Shown: positions 16,584 to 25,618 of the stretch, one piece after another
Layout of the letters: each line of letters opens with the position of its first letter
Numbering within the stretch: position 1 is the stretch's first letter
Source: Ottowia thiooxydans DSM 14619
GTDB lineage: Bacteria; Pseudomonadota; Gammaproteobacteria; Burkholderiales; Burkholderiaceae_C
Assembly (NCBI RefSeq): GCF_000422885.1
Contig: NZ_AUGX01000013.1
Span: 1-64,000 of the forward strand
DNA length: 64,000 nt
Direction of reading: 5' to 3'
Program-made: the position numbers and the translations under genes
Notes under the pieces: generated by a model
The model's input: only the letters and a program-made list of their open reading frames with translations
Told to the model about the DNA's origin: nothing
The model's database searches: none

Positions 16584-17573
16584 TTATAGCGCTCCAAAAG
16601 CTTTCAGTTGGGCCGGCATGGCGGCGTATTGGCTGCGCATGTAGTCATCGAAAGGCTTGCCGATGCGTACCCATTGCGCCATGTTCAGCCGGTTCACCAG
16701 TTGTTGATGTTCTGGATCAGCCACCGCCTTTTGTAAGGCGTCTTCCAGTCGAGCGACCACGGCAGGAGGCGTTCCGGCGGGCCCGCCAAGTCCGTAAGGC
16801 AAGGTGGTAGTGGCATCAATGCCTAGTTCGCGCGCAGTGGGCACGTCGGGCCACTGCGTCAGGCGCTGTTCGGAAGAAACGGCCAGCATGCGAAGGCGGC
16901 CACCGCTCACGGTACCGGCCATGGCACCGACCGCATCACAGATCACGTCGATCTGCCCGCCGAGCGCCGCAGTGATGATGGCCGCGCTGCTGGGGTAGGG
17001 AACGCCCAGGTAGCTCGCGCCGGTCTGGCTTTCCAGCACCTTCATCGCCCATGACGGCAGCTTTGGTGAACCCGCTGCGCCGTAGCTCAATTTGCCGGGC
17101 GATTGCTTGCCCTCGGTCACCAGCTGGTTGAGTGTCTTGATAGGCGAGTCGGCCTTGACGGCCCAGCCGAACGGAACAGTGGCACCGACGCCGATGTACT
17201 TGAAATCACTTGCCGGGTCGTACAGGTTGTTGCCCAGGACGCGTTCGCGCATCATCACTTCCGTGAGGTTGCCTATGGTGTAGCCGTCCGGTGCCGCGTT
17301 CTTGATGTAGGCCGTCCCGACAGCACTACCCGCGCCGGGTTTGTTCACGATCACGATCGACTGCCCCAGTTGCCTGGACATGAGCAGCCCCAGGCCTCGG
17401 TAGTAGATGTCACTGGTTCCCCCCGGGCCGTAGCAGACGATCAACTCGATCGCTTTGTTTGGGTAGGACTGCGCACGTGCTGGCAGGGCGATCGCAGCGG
17501 CGCTTGCGCCCAGCAGGCCCAGGACTTTACGGCGGGTGGTGGACGAATCGGTCGATGTGCGAAGTGTGCGCAT
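16584..17573 (-). CDS. Bug/TctC-family receptor, Tat-like signal
   Basis: A 329-residue Bug receptor. The N-terminus has a twin-arginine-like segment TRRKVLGLLGASAAAIALPA and cleavage near ARAQ, so export may use Tat. YPNKAIELIVCYGPGGTSD and VNKPGAGSAVGTAY are the Bug ligand-loop signatures. It is the first gene of the hyuA-hyuB-hydrolase-monooxygenase operon and ends one base before hyuA, strongly suggesting that it captures the compound the operon degrades. No TctA/TctB genes are adjacent. Confidence 0.9.
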   Translation of the reverse strand: MRTLRTSTDSSTTRRKVLGLLGASAAAIALPARAQSYPNKAIELIVCYGPGGTSDIYYRGLGLLMSRQLGQSIVIVNKPGAGSAVGTAYIKNAAPDGYTIGNLTEVMMRERVLGNNLYDPASDFKYIGVGATVPFGWAVKADSPIKTLNQLVTEGKQSPGKLSYGAAGSPKLPSWAMKVLESQTGASYLGVPYPSSAAIITAALGGQIDVICDAVGAMAGTVSGGRLRMLAVSSEQRLTQWPDVPTARELGIDATTTLPYGLGGPAGTPPAVVARLEDALQKAVADPEHQQLVNRLNMAQWVRIGKPFDDYMRSQYAAMPAQLKAFGAL

Positions 17574-17714
17574 GGGGCTTGTCTCCTGGCGTTGTAGGTG
17601 CCGGGATCGTAGAAGCAGGGGCCCGCTGCAACAACCTCATGTCAGGAACTCCATGCATGCCCCGCAGGCACACATGCGTGCGAATCCGGGGTCTTAGGGG
17701 GAGTGGGTGGGGGT

Positions 17715-18608
17715 TTACCCGCCAAGCCGTTCGGTGATGTAGTCAAGGAATACCCGCACGCGCAAGCTCATCATGTGCTCGTGATTGCGGTGCACGGCCC
17801 ATACCGGCTCGCGCTGCGATGCTAGTTGGCCCGGTAGAACCGGTATCAACCTGCCTGCGGCAAGATCTTCAGCGATGACATGGTCGGCCACGCGGATGAT
17901 GCCCACGCCGCGTACCGCCATTAGGCGCAACAGCTCGGCGTGGTTGGAAAGTAAATTGCCGCTGATCGAAGGTCGGCCTGCATCCGGCTCATCCCGGAAC
18001 TGCCACGGAATAGTGTGCGTGTGTACCGAAAAATTCAGGCAGTTGTGCTTGGACAGATCGGATGGCTCCATGGGTGTCCCACGTTGAGCCAGGTAGTCCG
18101 GAGATGCGCATACGATCCATTCGGTCTCGCAAAGTTTTCGCGAAAACGCACCGCTGTCTTCCAGCGCCCCGATGCGAATGGCCAGATCGAACCCGTACTT
18201 GATCAGGTCCAACCTGTCGGTGCCAAGCTGTAGATCCACCGTCAATTCGGGGTACAGAATCAGGAAATCAGAAAGAATGGGCGCCAGCCTATAGGCAAAA
18301 GCGGGCAGCGAGTAGATGCGGATCTTGCCTTGCGGGCGCGACAGCGAGATGCTGACTTGGCCCTCAGCGTCGGAAAGGGCTTCGAGTACTCGCCGGGCGC
18401 CGGCCACAAAGGTATCGCCTTCGGGCGTCAATGCCAGTGATCTAGATGTGCGATGCAGCAGCCGCACGCCTAGCCGCGACTCGAGCTTCGTGATGATCTT
18501 GCTCAGGGCCGATGCGGTGAGGCCGAGCTCGCGAGCCGCGCTGGTGAAGCTGCCTAGCTCCACCGAACGCACCAGGGCGGTCAGTTCAAGTATGCGATCC
18601 GTCGACAT
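17715..18608 (-). CDS. LysR-family transcriptional regulator
   Basis: A 297-residue LysR regulator: N-terminal winged HTH (FTSAARELGLTASALSKIIT, about residues 21-40) and a C-terminal effector-binding domain resembling the AaeR/DmlR group (GKIRIYSLPAFAYRLAPILS; GFDLAIRIGALEDSG; VCASPDYLAQRGTP). It lies upstream of, and on the same strand as, the hyu operon, with 141 bases between. Most LysR genes are divergent from their target, so control of the hyu operon is possible but not shown. No clear T-N11-A box was picked out by eye. Confidence 0.88.
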   Translation of the reverse strand: MSTDRILELTALVRSVELGSFTSAARELGLTASALSKIITKLESRLGVRLLHRTSRSLALTPEGDTFVAGARRVLEALSDAEGQVSISLSRPQGKIRIYSLPAFAYRLAPILSDFLILYPELTVDLQLGTDRLDLIKYGFDLAIRIGALEDSGAFSRKLCETEWIVCASPDYLAQRGTPMEPSDLSKHNCLNFSVHTHTIPWQFRDEPDAGRPSISGNLLSNHAELLRLMAVRGVGIIRVADHVIAEDLAAGRLIPVLPGQLASQREPVWAVHRNHEHMMSLRVRVFLDYITERLGG

Positions 18609-18776
18609 GGCCGGAGCATGCCACAGTTGCTGCCGCTAGGACGTGCTGCAACGGAGCGAAGATGGTTTTGAGCCCACTCATTGACCAGGCGGGCCTCGCC
18701 CATTCGCTGACTCCTCCTGGCCAGGGTGAGCGGCCACGGAGAGGTTAGACCAAGTTGGCAGCGCGTAGATCGCTTC

Positions 18777-19805
18777 TCAAGCCGGTTCGATGTTCGCGGA
18801 CTTAAACAGCGCGCGCCATTTCGGAAAGTCTTTCTTCACATATTCGTCTGATTGTTGAGGGTTGAGATTGAGTGCGCGGTTGCCCTCGGATTTCCCGCGT
18901 TCAACAATTTCAGGGTCCAACAGAACGGCATGGACGTCTTCCCAGAGTTTGTCCACGATGGGACGTGGTGTGCCAGAGGGAACGAAGAATCCACTCCAGC
19001 TGTCCACCGCGACAGTGGGGAATGTCTCTGCAATGGTGGGTATGTTGGGAAACTGAGGCAAGCGCTTGCCGCCCGTGATAGCCATGATGTGCAGGTTGTT
19101 CTTTTGGCCAAAATTCAGCGCCGTGCTCATGGGGCACCAGGCGGCGTGAAGCACCTTGCCCATCAGATCCGTGTAGAGCGTGTTGGAGTTGTACCTGGCA
19201 TAGGGATAGGAGACGCCGATGGCTTTCTCGAAGAGCCTGTGTGCGACTTCTGCCGTCGTGCTACCGCCGCCCATCCCGTTGTCAGGCGGGTTGGCACGGA
19301 TACGCTTGGCCAAGCCTTCCACTCCAAGGCGAGCGTCTTCTGGACGTACCAGAATACAGAAAACGGATTCAAGCATGACTGTGACGGCAGAAAAATCCTT
19401 CTCTGGGTCGTACTGCAGTTTCTTGAATAGCCCGGGCGCCGCCGTGATGGAGGAATTGGTGGCGTACAGCATCATCTGGCCATCCGGTTTTGACCGCGAT
19501 GCGAGTGTGGTGCCAATGGTGGTACTTGCGCCAGGCTTGAGCGACACCACAACAGGCCGGCCCATGCGCTTGGACAGCTTATCGGCAAAAAGGCGACTGA
19601 ACACATCAGGCGGTGAACCTGGTGCGAACGGTACGAGAAGCGTGAAGACATCGCCGCTCATTTGAGCAAGGGAAGTTCCAGGCATGAGTGCCATGGAGGT
19701 GCCCGCAGCGGCCATCCATCCCATGACGCTTCTCCGATTCATCTCAGGAAGGGTGTCCTCAGCACGGGCCAGAGGCTTCAAATTCAGTGGGTCGTTATAA
19801 ACCAT
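18777..19805 (-). CDS. Bug/TctC-family receptor
   Basis: A 342-residue Bug protein. It has an atypically long N-terminus before MNRRSVMGWMAAAGTSMALM, a Tat/Sec-like signal ending near SLAQM. The usual core motifs FTLLVPFAPGSPPDV and SLKPGASTTIGTTL follow, slightly divergent from other Bug copies here. ATG 19805 lies 22 bases inside the upstream TauD gene; ATG 19742 would remove the overlap and place the signal peptide at the N-terminus, so the start is uncertain. It is co-transcribed with the TauD-type dioxygenase and probably delivers or senses its substrate. Confidence 0.87.
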   Translation of the reverse strand: MVYNDPLNLKPLARAEDTLPEMNRRSVMGWMAAAGTSMALMPGTSLAQMSGDVFTLLVPFAPGSPPDVFSRLFADKLSKRMGRPVVVSLKPGASTTIGTTLASRSKPDGQMMLYATNSSITAAPGLFKKLQYDPEKDFSAVTVMLESVFCILVRPEDARLGVEGLAKRIRANPPDNGMGGGSTTAEVAHRLFEKAIGVSYPYARYNSNTLYTDLMGKVLHAAWCPMSTALNFGQKNNLHIMAITGGKRLPQFPNIPTIAETFPTVAVDSWSGFFVPSGTPRPIVDKLWEDVHAVLLDPEIVERGKSEGNRALNLNPQQSDEYVKKDFPKWRALFKSANIEPA

Positions 19806-20623
19806 ACGAGTCTTTCTTTATCCAGTGGCCATTCCGAGCGTTTGTGCGCGATGGCGTGGTTGTTCCAAATGACGATGTCGCCGGTTTTCGGTTCGATGTC
19901 CCAGGGTTCTCCGTTGGACAGAGCGTGTGACCACAGGAGTTCAAGAAACGCAGCGCTTTGCTTTTCATCCATGCCCTGAACGGGGCTGTCTGGGCGAGCG
20001 GGCAGGCAGAGCTGCGGAATGCCAGATTCAGAGATCATCACCAGGGGGTGTATGGCGCCTTTGTGGCGCTCTTCCCAGGACAGGGCTGCGGCTTGACCAG
20101 GTGGCTCCACATCGACGCCTACCGGGTGTTCGTAGTGAACGGCGCCCAGCCCGCGCAGTTGCGCCTGGGTTGCAGGCGGCAGTGTGGCGTAGGCCTTTCT
20201 CATGTCCGCGAAACTCAACCAACCTCCCCCGTCGTTCACATTCACTGTGTACTGCGCGGCCAACTTGGGGATGGGCCCGGCGGTGCTGTAGTCCGCGTGC
20301 CAGATGTGAGCTACATCCGCGCGCGTCAACTTACTGGGGATGTTGTCTGAAGTTCGCCGCCCCACGAATACATATTCACTCGCTGGCGGCGACAAGGACT
20401 TGTCTTTAATTCGAGCGGGCCTGACCTCTCCAAACAATTGACCCAGATCTACGAACTGATCGGCATCAATATTCACATCTGACAGGACCACCACGCCGCG
20501 GTGAACCAGCAAATGCTGGATGGTTTCAACATCCTTGGGGTGGGCGCGCAGGTTCTGGAGCTGCTGGCCGCGCACGCGAGTGCCGAAAGTCTCACTGATA
20601 GGGGTGACCTCAAGTGCATTCAT
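19784..20623 (-). CDS. TauD/TfdA-type Fe(II)/2-oxoglutarate dioxygenase
   Basis: A 279-residue dioxygenase. The facial triad is visible as His109-x-Asp111 (HADYS) and a distal His near residue 256 in IWNNHAIAHKR, followed by the conserved Arg region. Family members use 2-oxoglutarate and O2 to hydroxylate taurine, 2,4-D, alkyl sulfates or other acids. ATG 20623 is preferred over the TTG at 20656. It heads a two-gene unit with a Bug receptor and is divergent from an IclR regulator, with a matched pair of inverted motifs between them. The substrate is unknown. Confidence 0.88.
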   Translation of the reverse strand: MNALEVTPISETFGTRVRGQQLQNLRAHPKDVETIQHLLVHRGVVVLSDVNIDADQFVDLGQLFGEVRPARIKDKSLSPPASEYVFVGRRTSDNIPSKLTRADVAHIWHADYSTAGPIPKLAAQYTVNVNDGGGWLSFADMRKAYATLPPATQAQLRGLGAVHYEHPVGVDVEPPGQAAALSWEERHKGAIHPLVMISESGIPQLCLPARPDSPVQGMDEKQSAAFLELLWSHALSNGEPWDIEPKTGDIVIWNNHAIAHKRSEWPLDKERLVWFITTH

Positions 20624-20724
20624 CGCGAACAACCGCGCTGCGCACAGAGGGGCCAACCTGTGTGCGCTCCTGTTAATGCCAGGCTGGCTGAGAGCCTCAT
20701 GCTGGCAACATTCATGTTCATACC

Positions 20725-20874
20725 CATATGTGAATGACGGTTCCGTTTTGGAAATAGGAGCTTATAGCGGTCTGTTGCCGATCGTACTCAGGGAAAACAC
20801 TTAAATATCCTCTAAAAATAGTATCAACGACTGCTTTAAATAGGCTTAGAAAACTGATCTAATATTCACATATG
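20725..20874. promoter_or_regulatory. Paired inverted motifs in the tauD-iclR control region
   Basis: CATATGTGAA (20725-20734) and its exact reverse complement TTCACATATG (20865-20874) bracket the intergenic region; the second overlaps the IclR start codon. A -10-like TAATAT (20860-20865) sits six bases before the IclR ATG, and no Shine-Dalgarno is seen, so the IclR transcript may be leaderless. The two motifs are candidate IclR half-sites allowing a loop or independent control of both promoters. Confidence 0.45.
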
Positions 20875-21708
20875 CGAACGTCCAGCGAACAAACCAGTGA
20901 AGTGAGCAGCAGCAAGACTGCCCGTACCGGCCCCATGGCCGTCAATCGCGTGCTGAGCCTGTTGCAGACACTGGCCAGCCCAGAGGCGCCCTATTCCCTG
21001 GCTCGGTTAAGCACTTTGCTGGGCACTCCTAAGCCGAGTGCGTTGGCGCTGCTCAATGAGTTGGTGTGCCTGGGCTATGTGCGCCGGGTGGGCAGTGGGT
21101 TTGAGTTGGGCTCGCGCTCGTTCCGCTTGGGACTTCAGTTGATGTCCATGGATTCAGTGAGTCGGTTGATTCGAGATGGGCTTCGCCAGGTCAGTGAAGA
21201 ACTGAAGATGACAGTGGCTTTTGGGTACCTTGATAGAGCCGCCAGAACATTGGTCTACGGAGACCGCTACGACGCGGGTGGTTCGGTTCGTTATGACGTG
21301 CAGCTGGGCACACCACTGGCCATTCACTCAAGAGCGCTAGGTCGGTTGCTGGTGGCCTATGAACCTGAAGACAGCTGGTCTTATTGGCTGGGTGTTGAGC
21401 CTTATGAAGCCTTCACACCCCATACGGAAACGACGCTTGCTGGCCTGTCGGAAGCGCTGAAGAAAATAAGGCGAGATGGCTTGGCGCGTACGGCGTCTGA
21501 GCAGTACGTGGGCATTGGAAGCTACGCCCTGCCCATATTCGATGAAAACGGGCATGTTTCATGCGGCATTGCGGTTCAGACTTACGTGCCCGCACTAGAG
21601 GCGCATGAGCCCAAGGTCATCGCCGCACTGCGTGCGACGGCGGCGCTGCTCGGCAAGGAATTCACGGCACGCCGCATTACCCGCGAAACCTTGCCCAAGC
21701 ATACGTAG
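20872..21708 (+). CDS. IclR-family transcriptional regulator
   Basis: A 278-residue IclR protein. The N-terminal winged helix occupies about residues 22-85 (AVNRVLSLLQTLASPEAPYS; ARLSTLLGTPKPSALALLNEL), and the C-terminal GAF-like effector domain includes GSYALPIFDENGHVSCGIAV. It is divergent from the tauD-Bug unit and likely represses or activates it in response to its substrate. The ATG at 20872 lacks a ribosome site; ATG at codon 23 (MAVNRVL) is an alternative that would still keep the whole HTH. Confidence 0.88.
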   Translation: MRTSSEQTSEVSSSKTARTGPMAVNRVLSLLQTLASPEAPYSLARLSTLLGTPKPSALALLNELVCLGYVRRVGSGFELGSRSFRLGLQLMSMDSVSRLIRDGLRQVSEELKMTVAFGYLDRAARTLVYGDRYDAGGSVRYDVQLGTPLAIHSRALGRLLVAYEPEDSWSYWLGVEPYEAFTPHTETTLAGLSEALKKIRRDGLARTASEQYVGIGSYALPIFDENGHVSCGIAVQTYVPALEAHEPKVIAALRATAALLGKEFTARRITRETLPKHT

Positions 21709-21735
21709 CCTGGAAGGTGCCTGGTCGAATCCCAA

Positions 21736-22971
21736 TCAGGGGGTGAATGTGGGACGTGTTCGCGTGGTGGCTAGCCGCCTTGCGCGCCGCTTGTGCCACC
21801 AGATCACGACCCCGGTGATCGATAGCACCGCGATCAAGATTCCCAGGAGCGCGACGAACACCCGGTAGGGTTCGCCACCTATCTGCGCCACATGCAAAGC
21901 CTGTAGCCATTCGCTCACTAAGTGACCGCTTTGCTCGCCAGTGGAGGCCATGCTGCCGCGCATCCGCAGTGCAAAAACTTCACCAGTGCGTGCATCGATC
22001 CATGCCTGTGTGCCGCCACCCCGGTTACGCACGTCAAGACTGGTCTCCGCCCTATACATCCAGGCACCCTGCTTTTCTCTCAGCCAAAGACTTTCTTCTC
22101 GAACAATGGCGCCGCCCTCGCGCATCACGGCATCTTCTACGGCCTGTTTTCCGAGCGTTCGAGCCTCCTGCCAACTGATCACCGGCGCTCCCTTGAGTGG
22201 GGTGCGCTTTGGCATCACATGGTCGAACGTCAACACGGACGACATCACGGGCTGATAGACCTCCTGCCTGAGATTCAGCATGACGCTCGACCATGCAAAC
22301 ACCAGCAACGCAAGCCAAAGCCAAAGGCCTGCCGCGCGATGTATATCCAGGTTCTTGCGAAAGCTTGAAGACGGACGCTTGATCTTCCAGGCAGGGGCCC
22401 ATTTCTTGAAGAAGGGACGACCTCTCGGCCAGGTCAACGCAACCCCGATGAAGCAGTCTATGGTCCACAGCAGCGCCACCAATCCCATGAATACCTTGCC
22501 CCATGGATGTGGCAAAGCCAGGGCTTCGTGCAGCCGCCAGACGAAGGGCACGATGTTCTCGCGCTGCCATTCCCCTTGAGACAGTAGTGCGCCCCATTTG
22601 CGGCTGCCTGCGATCTCACCGGTGTACGGGTTAACGAACACCTGGTCGACCTCCAACACGCCCGGTTGCCCTGTGTCTGGGTTGTCGCGTGCGAACAGGT
22701 AGAACATCGTGGTGTGTCCTGCCTGCGGGAACGACATGTGCAAAACACGGGCTTGCGGAAAGGCCCGTTCCACCTTCTCGCGGACCTGGAAGGGATCAAG
22801 CAGGCGAGGTTCCGTGCCGACTGAAGGCGTGGCCAGGAACCAGTGCGGATTGATGAACGCTTCCAGCTCTTCCTTGTAAGTCAGCGCGCTGCCGGTGAGA
22901 GCCGCCACGGCGAGAAAGATCGCCGTGCCGAGGCCCACCCAGCGGTGCAACACCACCAGGGCGTGGCGCAT
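21736..22971 (-). CDS. PepSY-associated transmembrane protein (iron-uptake linked)
   Basis: A 411-residue inner-membrane protein of the PepSY_TM group. The first membrane helix is near residues 13-33 (GLGTAIFLAVAALTGSALTY), with others near 150-175, 200-220 and 365-390 (VFVALLGILIAVLSITGVVI), ending in a basic WWHKRRARR tail. PepSY segments lie in the periplasmic loops (LEAFINPHWFL; TGEVFALRMRG). Genes of this type often follow TonB siderophore receptors and are implicated in periplasmic ferric-siderophore reduction. It follows the receptor here by 10 bases and is the last gene of the Fur-boxed operon. Confidence 0.88.
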   Translation of the reverse strand: MRHALVVLHRWVGLGTAIFLAVAALTGSALTYKEELEAFINPHWFLATPSVGTEPRLLDPFQVREKVERAFPQARVLHMSFPQAGHTTMFYLFARDNPDTGQPGVLEVDQVFVNPYTGEIAGSRKWGALLSQGEWQRENIVPFVWRLHEALALPHPWGKVFMGLVALLWTIDCFIGVALTWPRGRPFFKKWAPAWKIKRPSSSFRKNLDIHRAAGLWLWLALLVFAWSSVMLNLRQEVYQPVMSSVLTFDHVMPKRTPLKGAPVISWQEARTLGKQAVEDAVMREGGAIVREESLWLREKQGAWMYRAETSLDVRNRGGGTQAWIDARTGEVFALRMRGSMASTGEQSGHLVSEWLQALHVAQIGGEPYRVFVALLGILIAVLSITGVVIWWHKRRARRLATTRTRPTFTP

Positions 22972-22981
22972 GGGGTAACTC

Positions 22982-25435
22982 TTACCAGCGATAGCTGGCG
23001 GTCAGGATCACCCCACGTGGTGCGCCGTAGTCGCACCCGATCACACCATTCAGGCAGGTCGACGGAATGTAGCGCTTGTCGGTCACGTTGCTGACGTTGA
23101 CCGCGTAACGCCATGGGCCGCGTTGGTAGCTGACGCGCAGATCTGCCAAGGTATAAGCGGGTGTTCCAAGGATATTGCTGGACTTGCTACCCGGGCGTTG
23201 AGAGACATAGCGCACCCCTCCGCCTAGCACCCAGCCTTGCAGGCCTATTCCAGCTAACTCGTAGTCGATCCAGGCGGATGCCACGTGCAATGGGGCCGCG
23301 TAAAAGCGTGTGCCCAATTCAGCAGGGATGTTCGAGCGCGTGATGTTGGCATCCGTATAGGAGTACGCAGCTATCAACTCCACATGACGGCCTACTTTGC
23401 TCCGGGCTTCAAGCTCAAGCCCGCGTGAACGTACTTCGCCAGTCTGGGCTTGATATGAAGGGTCCACCGGGTCTGGCGTGGTGACATTCGTGCGTGTGAG
23501 TTGATAAATCGCGGCGCTCAGCAACGTACGGCTTCCTGGTGGCTGATAGCGAATACCCACCTCATACTGAGTGCCCTTGGTGGGTTTCAACCGCTGCGCG
23601 AAGCGGTCGAGCCCGCCGGTGGGTTCAAACGACTGGCTGAAGCTTACATAGGGGGCCAGGCCGTTGTCGGCCAGATAGACAAGACCTGCGCGCCCAGTGA
23701 AGGCACTTTGGGTTTCGTTGGCATCTGACCCTGGATCGTGCAAGGCCAGAGATTCTGTGCGTGTGCGGTCGTAGCGTCCCCCCACGAGCAAAACCCACTG
23801 ACGGTTAATCTTCACCTGATCCTGCAGGTAAAGGCCCGTCTTGTTTTCATTGGTGCGGAATTGCCTCCAAGGGGTGGTGGCGAATGCCGCGCCATACGTT
23901 GGATTGAAAACGTCGATGGAGGCGAGCGATCCGCGCTCACGATCGGAGGCGTGGCGCGAACGTGAATAGTCGATTCCAGCGAGCACGGTGTGCTGAACTT
24001 TATCTTCGCCAAACTTGAACTGAAGATGGGAGTCTGAGGTGAGTATGGAGGTGCTGTCGGCAAACCAGCGTGCTTGCCGGCCCAGCAGGCGCTGATTTGT
24101 TCCGTTCACGTAGCCGGACATGAGGAAATAGCGGTAGTCCAGATCAGAGTTGTACTGGCGCAGCCCGTGCCTAAGCGTGACCGCGTCAGAAAATGCGTGC
24201 TCAAACAGGTAGCTGAAGGTGCGGGTCTGAGTATCGAAGTTGTTGTCGGTGGGCTCCCCCAGGTAGCGATTGACGGGGATAACGCCATTGGGGTTGGGAA
24301 GCAGCGTGCCGATTGCCGGGAGGGTGCCGGGGTCCGATGCATCGGTTTTCTGGTAGCTGGCCAGCAGCGTGAGTGAGGTGTCTTTTGATGGCCGCCAGGT
24401 GAGCGCGGGCGCCACGTATATACGATCGTCTTTTCCGAAGTCTTTGAACGTATCGCTCTTGCGCGCCAAGGCCGTCAAGCGGTAGGACCACTCGCCACGC
24501 TCGTCGATGGGCCCGGTCAGGTCCGCCGACAATTGACGGCGGCCGTAGCGGCCAAGCTCGAGGTTGACTTCACGCGAGGCAATGGGTTGTGGCCGCTTGC
24601 TCACCGTGTTGATGACGCCGCCAGGCGCCGCTGCGCCATATAAAACCGATGAAGGCCCCTTGAGCACCTCTACGCGCTCCAGACCGTAGGTCTCCTGCTG
24701 TCCGTTGTAGATGTTGGCCATGTACTTCATGCCATCACGGTAGAAGCTGCCGTACTGGGCATCCGCCTGAAATCCACGGATGAAGAAGGAGTCTGAAACG
24801 GCCGGGTTCATGCCGACGACGCCCGAGGCCAGTCCCGAGCTGTAGGCCAGGGCTTCTTGAAGCGTGTTGGCCTTCTGGGTCTGCATCTGCTCGCTTGTGA
24901 CCACCGATATGCTCTGTGGCGTCTCAATCAAGAGCGTGTCTGTCTTGGTGGCGGTGGCACTTCGTCTGGCCAGGTAACCTTCACCAGGCCCGAAGGCAGA
25001 CTCTTGTATGGCGCCTGCGGTGACTTTCACTGTGGGGAGTGTTGCAACGTCTCCACCTTCGGTGCCCGCTTTGCTGCTGCCTTCTGCACGCGGCACGATG
25101 GCAAAGCCTCCGTCGGGGGTTTCGCGTGGCTGTAGTGGCGAGCCAGCCAGCAGGCGTTCAAGTGCTTCACGTGTGGTGAGCGTGCCTCTGACCGGTGGGG
25201 ATGTCAGGCGCTCTGCGAGGTCCGTGGAAAACACGATACGAGCGCCCGTCTGGCGGGCAAACGTGGTCAATGCTTTATCTAACGACTGAGCGGGAATGTC
25301 TATGGCCACGCTGGCCGACTGAGCGAACACAGCGCAGGCGAGCATGTTGACCGTCAGCAAAGCCAGTTGGCCGATGCGTAATGTCTTTCTCTGGCGCCGC
25401 CCTGCAGCATTGATCTCTATGGTTGGAAATGGCAC
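22982..25435 (-). CDS. TonB-dependent siderophore receptor with STN signalling domain
   Basis: An 817-residue outer-membrane receptor. After a signal peptide (ending near VFAQS) comes an STN domain (VAIDIPAQSLDKALTTFARQ), typical of transducers that signal to FecR/FecI. Next is a plug with TPQSISVVTSEQM and VEVLKGPSSVLYGAAAPGG, then the 22-strand barrel closing with the terminal aromatic ILTASYRW. GTG 25435 with AAGGGA upstream is preferred; the open frame reaches TTG 25495, which would lie inside a large hairpin. The closest named types by pattern are FhuE/FpvA/FoxA-like receptors. It is preceded by fecI-fecR-type genes and followed by a PepSY protein, a complete surface-signalling iron uptake set. 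Confidence 0.92.
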   Translation of the reverse strand: MPFPTIEINAAGRRQRKTLRIGQLALLTVNMLACAVFAQSASVAIDIPAQSLDKALTTFARQTGARIVFSTDLAERLTSPPVRGTLTTREALERLLAGSPLQPRETPDGGFAIVPRAEGSSKAGTEGGDVATLPTVKVTAGAIQESAFGPGEGYLARRSATATKTDTLLIETPQSISVVTSEQMQTQKANTLQEALAYSSGLASGVVGMNPAVSDSFFIRGFQADAQYGSFYRDGMKYMANIYNGQQETYGLERVEVLKGPSSVLYGAAAPGGVINTVSKRPQPIASREVNLELGRYGRRQLSADLTGPIDERGEWSYRLTALARKSDTFKDFGKDDRIYVAPALTWRPSKDTSLTLLASYQKTDASDPGTLPAIGTLLPNPNGVIPVNRYLGEPTDNNFDTQTRTFSYLFEHAFSDAVTLRHGLRQYNSDLDYRYFLMSGYVNGTNQRLLGRQARWFADSTSILTSDSHLQFKFGEDKVQHTVLAGIDYSRSRHASDRERGSLASIDVFNPTYGAAFATTPWRQFRTNENKTGLYLQDQVKINRQWVLLVGGRYDRTRTESLALHDPGSDANETQSAFTGRAGLVYLADNGLAPYVSFSQSFEPTGGLDRFAQRLKPTKGTQYEVGIRYQPPGSRTLLSAAIYQLTRTNVTTPDPVDPSYQAQTGEVRSRGLELEARSKVGRHVELIAAYSYTDANITRSNIPAELGTRFYAAPLHVASAWIDYELAGIGLQGWVLGGGVRYVSQRPGSKSSNILGTPAYTLADLRVSYQRGPWRYAVNVSNVTDKRYIPSTCLNGVIGCDYGAPRGVILTASYRW

Positions 25436-25487
25436 GCAACAATCCCTTATTAGTTCGCGGCGCCCGATATTCAGGACGCCTGGGAAT

Positions 25488-25521
25488 GTGCTCAAAGTCT
25501 TTGCGAGAAGACTTTGAGCAC
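25488..25521 (-). promoter_or_regulatory. Perfect 14-base inverted repeat in the receptor leader
   Basis: GTGCTCAAAGTCTT (25488-25501) and AAGACTTTGAGCAC (25508-25521) pair perfectly around a 6-base loop. It lies between fecR and the receptor start, with no T-run on either side. It may be an mRNA-stabilising or processing hairpin, a partial terminator that lowers or separates receptor expression, or a protein-binding site. Confidence 0.7.
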
Positions 25522-25618
25522 GCTCCTATAGGCTTGGCGTGCGAGCGAACCTGTTTGTTGAGGTCGGCTGACAATCAATGTGTAACATATTGTGTTGATC
25601 CCGGTCATCAGCATGCGC

